From Astropecten irregularis (taxonomy: Eukaryota > Echinodermata > Asteroidea > Paxillosida > Astropectinidae), in assembly GCA_963971285.1 (NCBI GenBank), contig OZ020254.1, positions 6,696,001 to 6,760,000 of the forward strand: a stretch of 64,000 bases of DNA. Direction: 5' to 3'. Numbering within the stretch: the stretch's first letter is position 1; each line of letters starts with the position of its first letter. The notes beneath the pieces are model-generated. The model saw only the letters and a list, made by a program, of their open reading frames with translations, was not told the origin of the DNA and made no database searches. The translations under genes and the position numbers were made by a program. This document shows, piece after piece, positions 11,681-23,600 of this stretch.

Positions 11681-14600
11681 TTCAGTTTTATAAACCCCCA
11701 TAAACCCTACCTGCTCCTGTGCCATGTAGGACAGTGGTGGGTTGTCCTGTAGGATGGTTGCCATGGCGAAATACGTGGACGACAGTTCCCAAGTGACCGA
11801 CTCCCACAGTGCTGGATTCCTCTTCCTCTGGCCCAGACGACCCAATGCTCTCTGGTAGTAATCCGTGGCCTACAAATATGAAAGTATAATGCACAGGATA
11901 AAATACAAAGAAACCTGATACTTGGAGAGACTCAAGATTTGACTTGGTTCTCCTGACCAGGAAGGCTGATTTTCTTCATTTCTGAAGAGCCAAGGATATT
12001 TCTTCAAAGATATTTATGACCAATGGCGCTAAGGCAATACATTCTTTGTCCTTTATACAAAGTCCATGTCCTGTGGCTCAGTTTGTACTACAGCTAAACA
12101 CACAAATTGGCAAGCCGATACAAAGAATGTCACCAAAACTTCACACAAAAAAACAATCATACTTCACACAAGATTTTGAAGTGAACCAAAAAATATTGGA
12201 CCAAACTGGGAATTGAAAGTAAGACCTAGTAAGTAAGACTTGAAGCTATGCATGTTGGAAGTACTATAAGGAAGGTAGGTTTGTGGTGACACCATGTAAT
12301 CTCTTATGTGAGAGTGTGTGGATCTCAGAAGAACCGTAGGTATTAATACCTACGGTTCTTCTCAGAACCAAGAGATTACATGGTGTCACCGCAAACCTAC
12401 CTTCCTTATAAGACCTAGTACAAGACTACCTACTATCATAACCATCTGACAACGGAATGAGGTACCGTTTCCATGAAAATATGAAATTTTTTATAGGGTT
12501 GCTTGCAAAAAGGCATGAAAATTACAGTCATCTTTTTAAAAAGCAAATTACCAGGGATCAGCTGCAGTTCTTATTTTATAATATAACGTCTATGTAAATG
12601 GGCAGCAACAGAATGAAACAAGAATTGAACATTTGTTTGGAATTTGATTAGCCTAATTTGTATAAGATAAAGGTCTACATTACAATAAAAAATCATTTTT
12701 AATAACACAAGTCTGCATTACAATAGAAATCTGGATGAGATCAACATTGCTAGACTCACTGCTGATGGTGAAACGGAGATAACTTTGCAACCAGCTGCCT
12801 TTGATAATGATAATAGGGAGTTTAAGATTTCACGACGTGCCACCATGGCGCTGCCGAGCAGGCGTTATTTCCTTAGTGCGCATGCTCAGATCTTGTAGAA
12901 AGACATTCAGGCATTATGGCCTTTTTACGTTGTCGTGTATCACACATGCAAAGCCCATGTTACACGTACAAAATCACTACAGTGCATGCTGCATTGTAGC
13001 TGCATACCGATCTTAACTAATTTGTGTGGTGGTACGCGCCTTCACGCAACGCAGGGCCATCACGTCCGCGTCGTGGTGGCACGTTGTGAAATCCTAAACT
13101 CTCTAATGAAAATTGAATACATGAATGGACAACTAAACAACTTACAGAGATAAAACTGAGGGATCAAGCTAAGGTAGTCGCTGGTATCAGAAGGTCCTAC
13201 CTTGTTATAGTAATAGCGTTCCTGTTGAGTCATCTGACTACCACTAGACTGGTCGGCTTCCCCAAAGCTGAAGGCGCATAGTCTCATCAGCTTGCCGATG
13301 TTACAGAGCAGGAGGGCAATGTTGGCTACGTCATCCACACCTTCAAATATCTCGATCCCAGACTCCAGACATCCTAGGCTCTTCAGCCACAGGTCTTTCA
13401 TCTTCTGGAGACCACCTGAAGGTCAGAGTATAAAGAAACATTTGGCTTGGGATACAAAATTTACTTCTGGAAACATTCTGCTTGAAAACTTGTGCCAAAT
13501 AACACAACATACCAACTCTTCAATTGTAATGCTTGATCAAACTTGGTCATGCATGTATTTTGAAACTCAAAATCTTGAGACACCAGTGATTCAACTGGGC
13601 TAGCAAAAAGAAAATCTGAAAATGACTGTCTATGTTTAGTCATTTGTGCACAGCGCCTAGATACATAACATGATCAAAGGCAGTGGCACATAAGATAACC
13701 TTTTCATATTGCACCTTTCTCGTCTGCAACTCAACCAAAATCAATGTAAAGAGCGCTCTCTTGTGATTATGCAAGGGGCTACTGCCCCTCTTTGGTACCT
13801 TTTTCATTTTTGACAGCCAGTGCCTGGTTCATGTAGTGTACCCCGAGCTCATTGCGTGCGTTGCCTTGTTTCCGGGTCAATGCAATCAGGTAGTCATCGG
13901 CATGGCCAGTACCTTCACTCAGCGCCAGTGTGTAACACAGTATGCCAGTACGTAGATTGTGCTCCATGTTGTTCCGGAAATCCACTGCCCACTCATGCTC
14001 TGTCACAAGGTCATAAGGTTCAACACTTGAGCACAACATTCACCAAATAGATCTACATCCATGAATACATATGCATTAAAGGTAGTATCATACTTTTGTA
14101 AGAAACCAAAACAGAAATGTTCATAGATTTATGTATAACTTACAGGGAATGAAGATGGTGGTGGTAGAAACTTACTGTTAAAATTGTTCCGTCTGACACG
14201 GTGTGTTTATCCAAAAAAATAGTAAAACATCGACCAAAAATCTGTTTGATTTTTTTAAAAGATCAAAAATAAAAGAGAATAAAAGACTTCAGAAATACTG
14301 TGGCTGTTTTTCACTGTTTTCTCAAATAGTGGGCACCGTATGGGACTGAAATTTTCACAGATGACTGTTACTGTATCTGTCTTGATATTTTTGCCCATGA
14401 ATCTGTATTCTTTGATAAAAAAACTAAAATATAATATTACCTTTAAAAAATGTAATTGTGTGAGAGGGTATCTTGAAGCTTTGCATGAGCAAAGCAATAC
14501 TTATTCTTTTACTTAGCATATCAAAAATTAAATTCATGCTATGAAAGGTTTATATGAAACAAAAACACAACAAAGAAGAACTACTGAGATTGTGGGGCAG

Positions 14601-17600
14601 GGTTACTGGAATGCTGGGGATTGGAAGGAGACGGCAAGAAAAATAGGTCAAGAGTAAGTGCGAAAACTAGACCAATCAAAACTCTACATTCTTCCTTTGT
14701 GCCCCAAATGTATTAGCTTCCACGTCAAGCAAGATGAGGTAGCCTCAGTGGAGACAACAGGAATCCACAGTTAGGGTGCACCATAGAAATGGCATCTTTC
14801 AGAAATGAAAGAAAAGGTTCTTAATGAAAAGTATAACCTCAAAGTTCCATGGAAGAATCTCCAAGGTACAATCTTCTATTGGCACTGCTAATTAGCCCAG
14901 TCACAACATATTAGACCAAACGTCAAAGGGAACAAACATGAAAAACACTGCTAACTAAACTGGAAGGGTTCTGTTAAATGAATGGCCTTCTAGAAACATT
15001 CTGCAGACAGCATGTTGCCTGGAAGGTGTAAATAACTCTGTGAAAATGACCCACCATTGGTGCAGTTCTGCTGCCGTACTGCTCCTAGAATCAAGCGGTC
15101 TTCGGCCGTTGTAAACTGGAAATCTTCTCTCTGTCTAACATAGGTGGTCAGGTTATGACTCAACAGTACCAGGCAATCACCGCACACTGTCAGCTGGTCA
15201 CTCAGGAGGTTCGGACTGCTATTGTCTTCCGGTAGTTTCACCGACTGACAAACACCTGACCAAGAGCACACAATTCATGGTGAATATGTAATTTTGTATA
15301 GTCTATTCATCTATTAAATAAGACTTAAAGCTATGCATGGTGGAAGTACTAAATAAGGTAGGTTTGCGGTGACACCATGTGATCTCTTCCGTGAGAGTAT
15401 GTGGTTCTGAGAAGAACCGATGGTTTAAACACTCAAACCAACGGTTCTTCTCAGAAACACATACACTTACAGACGGAAGAGATTACATGGTGTCAACGCA
15501 AACCTACTTTATTTATTTATTCATCTATTGACGTGACTCAGAACAAAAAAAATGTGAAAGAAAAAGCACAAAAGATTAATTGGATTATCATTTACCTAAA
15601 TCAAATTGATTGAAATATTCTTTCAAAAAAGATTCATCAGGCCTTCCTAACTTTAAGCATTTGATTATTTCAGGTCATTTTGGCTGATGAGCAGTTTGCA
15701 GCAGTTTATTACTTGTATTGAAAAAAGATTCATATTAGAATTCTAACTTTCCTCTTATAAAGCACATTTCTGCATAAAACTCTATACTGCCCAAAATATT
15801 GCGAGTGTGTGGAGATTGGGATCATGCGATGCTAGCTAAGTACTCACTTTGACAAAGCAGGAACATATCAGCCAAGTGCAGAGCCTGCCCATACCTCCCA
15901 GCATCCAGGGCAGCTTTAGACAGCACCAAGTAGGACTGGCACGCCTTCTTGAAGAGCAGGAAGTTCAGCTCATGCTGCCAGCTTCCCGGACACCAGATAC
16001 CCGTTGGGACAGATGATTCCGTCGGAAGGAAAGACACATCGGAGTCTGTGGCTGGGATCAATGAGAGTCTCTCAATGGGAATGGAGCTGCTGTCATCTGC
16101 TCTGTCTGATTGATCCTGTGTTAGTGTTGATAATGCTGACGTTTGTTCTGAAGAGGTGCTCTCATCACATTTACTTGATGGAAGTTTGGCAGGTGCCGAA
16201 CCAAAGGCTGCTTGTATTTTCACAAACTCTAGTGAGCTTTCTTCAGCATCTGGGAGGGCAGTAACTGGTATGACGTCCGATGAACGCGAGACCATAACCT
16301 GGCTATTGGAGGTGCAGAAGTCACTATCTGATGAAGAAGATGAGCTTCTCTGCTCTATTCCCGTGAAAATTGCATCATGCACATCATGTGATTGGCTGAT
16401 GTGCAAGGCATGGTCACAGGTCTCTGAAATATTCCTGGCATTCCTAGACAAGGGTACATGCTCGTTACAACTCTGTGTCAGGTCAACAAGCCCTGGCCTC
16501 TCCTTGGTCAGCTCGGAGGAAATCTCTTCTGTCCACGGCTGATCTTGTACAGCACCTTCCTTGACTTTGGGCAGTTCTTCCGGGTTGCATCCAGTCAGGT
16601 TCTTGCCATCCCCGATCTGAGGGGGATTGGTGTAGCAAAGCGGCCTAACGCGAGTTGGGGAAGATAGGGGGCTTGGTAGTTTTGTCGTCTGTTCCTTGTT
16701 GGCATTTTCAGCTGACTCTGAGCATTCCATTATGCTCTTCAGTCCCTACAAAGCAGAACAAAAATGGAAAGGAAAAGTATAATTGGACATCTTATCCTCG
16801 TTAATGTGTCGTTAATGTCAGATTCAGGGATGCGATTCCATTTCAAGCCATATCAACCGAGGGGCAAACAATTTTATAGGTACATGATTTTGACCGCAAC
16901 AACAATTGACTTCAGATTTTTAATTTACTTTAATCAAGTGTAAAATAAGGAAAAAGTGTGATTTGTTTCTTTTTTTTTTCAACCATATGGACCCCTATTA
17001 TACCAAATTTCAAAATGGTAAACCAAGTGAACTCAATCAATCACTTCCTTTGCTTTGAGACTTTCTCCAAACAAGAGGACTGAAATCAGGCCAAAATGGA
17101 AGTCAATGGCTGAATTTCTGAGGAATTGAAAGTGCTCAGACAAGGGGATCAGGATGTGTGGTGAGAAAGATCTAGACAGACGAGGAGAGATTCCCCGAGG
17201 AAATCTGCTTCTTACCCTGACAACGTACAGGAGAGCGACCCTGGCTTTCTCCTCCTTGGAGGCATAAATGGTCTTCACACACCGTCGCTGACGCCGCTCC
17301 TTGAAAGCTCCGCCGCACTTGTCGCTGGGCAGCATCAGGTTCTGGGTGTTCACGGCGGGCACACTCAGGCTGGCCTCCCTCTCTTCCTCCTCGATGACGA
17401 ACTTGTCATCGTCCTCTCCGGAGGATGACGAGTCTGGCTTCGGAGGCTTCTTGGAGGATTTCTGGGAGCTGGGAGAGGAAGAGGAGGAAGAGGAGGGGTG
17501 AGGTGGTGGGTCGGTCAGGTCATCCTCGCTGAGGAAGACATGGGACAAAAGGTGACTAGCTGATGCTACTACCTACAAAGGATAAAAAAAGAGATCAGGG

Positions 17601-20600
17601 GGTAAAGAGATCAGTAAGCTTTACTGCAGGAGAGACAGACAAAGCCATAAATGCAAGGATGTTTTTGAGCAAAAGGTTTTTCATAGCAAATGTGACTTTA
17701 TTGAAGAGTGGACAAAGGAAAATTGGCAGGAGCAGGATTCAAACCAGCAACCTCCGGAATACCATATCAGCACTCTTTACCAACTCCTCCCCAGTCAATT
17801 TTTCTTCGTTCACTTTTCAATGATTCAAAATTAATCCAGAAAGTTTTCTTTTTGGTTATTTGATGATTATATTGCTTAAAAACCGCATACTCTTTGAGTG
17901 ATCCCCAATGTACTGCTTCTCTGGTTGCAGCATTGCTAAAGTTGCATGTATCTTCAATGATCCTTGGGATATAGCAGTATGTGCGTGATTTCATGGCTTC
18001 TGACTGCCAAACGAACAAAGATAATTGACTACTAGGAAAACTGGGGGGCTGGATAGTTCAGTTGTAAGAGCACCGGTACTGTTTTTCATCAAGAGTGAAA
18101 CAACAACATTCTACACTGATTCAAAAACATCTGATGCAAACAGAAGAAGATGAAGAACTATGGCGGCTAACCTTCGCTTCGATTACGGCACGATATAATG
18201 ATGAAAAAATAGGGAAAAGCTAATGTGTTGTCTTTTGTTATTTTGGAAGATGATTGCCTGACAACACCACGTTTCAAAATGCAAGTATTGCCAATTAGAA
18301 AACAAAATGAGATAGCTAGGTGCAACTAAGTGGTAGCCAACGGCTCTATGTGCAAATAATATGGTAGATATTACATGATAGAGAGACAATCTTCAATACT
18401 GCTACTCACCTCAGGATGTCGCTCCTCTCTCCCCTCCAGTAACTGCAGACAATTCTTTAGTAGTTTGTAGATGGTACTTTTGTCCCTGGTTCAAGAATAA
18501 ATACGTCATCTATGATCATCATCATTTCTAGCAGCAAGCCAAAAATATTGGCAATTCACTAACAGTTAACTTGAAAGTAAAATTGGTTAAAAACTATTCA
18601 GTAACATCAGTTTTTTCATTTTGAAATACCAGGGACTCGCTTCATGACTGCCCTTAGATTTTACAGCAGAAGCAAATGCCAGCGATAAATTGACAGTCTT
18701 GTCTTAGGCAGTGTCCCAATTGTCTAGCTGTGGTCGCTGACTATGGCTGTGGCTGCAACTGCGTCTTCGTACTGGATTCAGCTAGTAGAATTGGGAAACG
18801 CCTTTTGGCTAGAGTCTCTGTATTGGCTGCGTACTTAACGCCTGTCCTCAATAGACAATCTGAAATCTATGTTTACAAGCATACGAACATTGAGATCGGC
18901 CTGGCCAAAGCACAACAAAGTCAAATTTGTAGCTTGATATTTGTGACATCACAGCCACAGCCACAGTCGAGGCCAGACAATTGGGACACTACAGCATAAT
19001 TTGCCTCTGTGAAAATTGCCGCAGTCGAAGCCGCAGCCGGTCAATTGGGACACAGCCTTACTTCTTGTTTGGTCCTGACATGGATAAGTTTCTTGCAACC
19101 CTGTACAGAAGCATGGCCACTGGTGATATGAATGGGTTCTCCCACGGCCTGTTGGGATACTCGTTGCAAAGACTAGTCAGATCGTACAGTTTCACCACAT
19201 CCTCATCCTGGCCTGTGGGGAAAAAAACGTGAAAATGAATGCCATTTAAATAATCACTGGATTAAACAATGTTACTACTACATGTACGCACAATTCTTCT
19301 GTCCCAAAAAGTTCAGCCTTTGACAAAAATCTTGCTGGGATCAAAACATCAGACCATCCTAACTCCAAGCATCAAAATGCAAGTTCTGAGAAAGCACAGT
19401 GTGAAAGATGAGGAATGCATCATTACATAACGATTTTGAATGTCATCAAATCATTAACCAATAATTAATCTCAAATCAATTAGTTAATTAATTAATTAGT
19501 TAAAATTCTCATTTGGTTTATATATGCCAGTGTTAGAGAGAGTGTTATGAGGATCAACAGGAAAGAATCTTGCTCAAGGACTGTGGACACAAACACACAA
19601 ATCATCTGTAAGTGTTTTTCGAGGTTTTCATGTGAAATATACATATAGCAAAGTAACTGCTACATCAATACCTTTAAAGAGCCAATAGGTGTGCCCCTCC
19701 TTCGTGCAATGACTTTTCAGGAATGATAAGATATTCTGGGCAACATCCTTCACGACCTAGACAGAAAAAAAATTATACTTGTTTTATTCTTTCACCAAAT
19801 ACCAAGTGAAAGGTACATAAAAATGAAAACTTTTTGGGTGAGCTACCAAACCCTAAAATATCCTGGATTCCAACGGGGACTCACTTCTGAGGACCTTTTT
19901 TAGAGGGTTAACTTAAGCCCTGTCCGTACTGAACTTTTTTGGGGGGCAAAGTTACCGAGACGCTGGTTACCCATTTTAAGTCCAGTGCGGACGTCTCGGG
20001 AAGTCTTTTCGGGAAGTCTCAGTTACTTTTCCCTTCCGGGGTATTTCTACTGGACAACTTCTGCCCAGGAAGAATTCCTGAGATGAAAAGTCCAGTGCGG
20101 ACAGTGCGAGTCGGGTACCCAAATGAGCCCAGTATTGACAGCTTGGTAAATCTTCCACACATGCACTGTTAATTTACCCGAGTCAAAAGTCAAAGCGCGG
20201 ACACCAGTGATATTTGCCCATTTTTCATTTAGCCATCAGCTCGGGTAAAACCCCTGGAAAAAAAATCAGTGCGGACAGGGCTTTAGGCTCCACAATCTGG
20301 TTTTATGTCCATCATCTAAAAACTAAATGTACAAGTTGAGGTTTTCTGCCAAAACTTTGTTTTCATGTTTAAAGAATCTCCTTCCAAGTCGTAGCCAATA
20401 GCTATGTTGATACTATGCTTTCAAATGAATGTAGAAATGAAGCCACAGCCCAAGTCGAAGTTTCAAAGAGGGGCTGTGTTTGAGAGTTTGAGTTACTGAT
20501 GGAGGTACACTGACTAGTGCACCGACCTGAGGAGCAAAGCTGGCATCTTCTAAATTGGGTATCTCCTCCGTCTTGAGAAGTTCATATTTCTGGACGATCC

Positions 20601-23600
20601 CGTTGAGGTGATAACACATGGCCAGCTCAGGCACGTTGGACATCAGGTTGTCCAGCCAGTAGTCCAGACCAGTCAGTACATTGATGGGGCTATTCATGTC
20701 CCTGTCAAGAATTTCAATAATGATACAAATTTATATAATTACGAATTATATCACAGAATTCAGGTCAGTGTAGCGGTTCTTTCCTTACCTTTCTCGTCTG
20801 GCGGCCCAGGTTCGAGTCCAGTTCAGTCCACAAGTGAATAGTGTTTTCAGTGCCTGCCTGATTCCGTGGGTTTTAAACGGAATATGACTTTGATGTTTTC
20901 CTCCCACTTCTAAAGTCATATCTTCTTCCCAACACCTTTTCATACAGATTTCTTCTGGCTTACGACAATCTTGAGTGCCTGTGGCGCCTTTGAGGATGCC
21001 TTGGAGGATGCCTTGGTTTCATTTATACCAGAAATAAATAAATTACCAGAAAATAACAGCAAATAGTGTCAATACCAAGATGACATCACGGTTGGCACCA
21101 TTATTTCCATAATAAAACTACAATATTTCCACAGCATACCAAATACTGTTCCTTAGTATAACAAAAAGAAATCCCTGGTATAACCACTTAATTTCCACAG
21201 TTACCATGGCAACGCCGCAGTCCCGATTTTGTATAAAAGGAACTTACTTTAGTCTTAAGCTGACGGCAGGGTGAATGCCCTCACCGAAGATGGGAAGATC
21301 CGTACCAATCAGCATGCGAATGTCCTCAAACTGCCACAAAGCCTGCCGGGCAAATTCACTGGGTTTGGTCTGTATAATAAATAACACATTTTAAGCACAG
21401 CAGCTGATCAATAGCGCTCTGCACTAATTAATTACGTCACATGAGTGATTTGGCCAGCGCGTGCATGTACAAAATCCCCGGAGGTCAGACAAACATTGAC
21501 TCGCACACTTAGCGTACACTATGCATACACACAAGCACACCCACCACACGTTGCAATGTTTGTCTGAGATCCGGTGTGATGTCACAGCATTTAGCCTGCT
21601 ATTTTCAGCGCAAGTTCAAAGCGCTATTGTGTCATAGCTTGATTCTGATTCTTCAATACATGGTCAGAGAATACAGCAAGGTCTGGTCCTTGTTCTACGG
21701 TTAGAGCATTGGTCAGGGGCCAATTTAACAGAGCTAATGAACACATTAACTTGAATGAAGAACACCGGTTACCAGCTGAAATTACAAGTGATGTATACAA
21801 GTGTAATGTTCAGGTTCTTACTAATGGCTAATAATTTTGATATCTCATGGTCAGCAAAACATCACTTCCTGTAAGCACACGCCAGTGCATTGTGTCACAT
21901 ATGTTTGTTTTCACTCCAGCCACCTTGTCAAGCATTGTTCAATGACCTCATCAAGTCACATAAAAGCCAGGATGTTCGACCACGAGAATTGAGCAATGCT
22001 CAGTAAACGATGTCAGAAGCTGAACTGAAAGATGAAATATTTTGTGACTCAAATTTCTCAAAAGTAATCCTTCTGGAGGAACAAAATTGCTCATGAATAT
22101 ATGAACCGGGCCCTGTTCTGTGTTTACCTTTGGGAGAAGGTCTGGTATCTGTATCAATGCAGACTGGTTAGGTGGCAAATGCTGCTCTTCAAAGTCCAGG
22201 GTCTGTTGGGGCTCTGACTCTTCAGAACAGTTCCCGATACTGAAGATTGAAGAAAAAAATTATTATTATTACAGTGTATTATTATTTTGTGTAAAAACCA
22301 AATTTGTAGGTACATGTAGGGCGTACGGTCAACCTGTGAGAGTACATATTTTGGAATATAATATCCTATGAGAAATATGATCTTTATTGGAAATGATTTA
22401 ATGAGCTGGATAACTACTATTTTCCCTCCTGAAAGCAACTTTAAGGCAACCAGGTACTCTGCATGACAATGGAAAGCTTTGTAAGCACAACAGACATACA
22501 GTATGCCTGGCATCTTACCACCCTTAAGGAAATTATGGAACTATTGGAAAGTATTAAAATGCTAAGTCTTCTTGAAGACTGCCTGGAAATTATTGTCTTG
22601 TGTGGCATGGACCTTGGAAACATTTTACAACATTATTATTACATGTAAGTAATTAACAGCTGCAAACTGCTCATCAGCTGAAATAATGACCTGAAATTTT
22701 ATAAAATGCTTGGAGTTAGGAGGGCCTGGCGCATTTCGATCCTAGCAGGATCTATATTGAAGATCATGCTAGTAAAGATGCACATAAATGAATGAGAGGA
22801 TCAGAACAAGATTTTAAAATGCCCATGGACACAACTCACCTGTAGTACAGGAACTTGGACAACAGATTCCAGTTTTGAAGAAGCTCGTTGGTTTTCCTCT
22901 TTGTGTTGAGACTCTTCCCCTTGGACAAGACTGCCTCTATCAGAAAAGTCTTCATCCATTCTCGTTCATGCTGCAATACAAATTATAAACAAGAAACGGG
23001 TGACAGGGATTGCATCGGTTTGTACTCATAGCAATATCAAGCACTAAAAGTAAAGTGTTCTCACCTCTGAGGCACTACGAAGATGCTTGAACAGATCTAG
23101 CTCATCCAGGAGAAGGGTCTTGCCCACACAGTGCACTGCCATGCTGACCTGAGCCTTGCTGAATGGAATTTTCAGAAGCTTCTTGATGTTCTGTTGGAAT
23201 GAAGACAAAAATGATGTTTGCTTCCGTCAGCAAATACAAACTTCAGACACAGGAGGTGCTTGATCAACCCCAACCCCTTGATACCTAAATCATGTTGGAC
23301 CTTCGGAGATAGATTTGTTTATTGGACTTAGAGTCAGGTTGGCATAGCGGTTCGTTCCACAACTTTCACCTCTTGTGGCCCAGGTTCGAGTCTGGCTCGG
23401 TCCGCAAGCGTATTGGGTTTTCAGTCCCTCCCTGATTCTGTGAGTTTTACCCAGAATATTACTCTGGGGTTTTCCTCCCACCTCTAAAACTGTATCTTCT
23501 TCTCATCATCTTTCCATAAAAAAGGTTTTATCAGGCTTTCGAGCTACAGTGCATAGGGCACTTATGAGTAATGCTTGGTTTCATAACCAGAAATAGATCT

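Noticed and set aside
16004..16667. Plus-strand ORFs of up to 128 aa
   Set aside because: They are shadows of EDRF1 exon 13 on the opposite strand.
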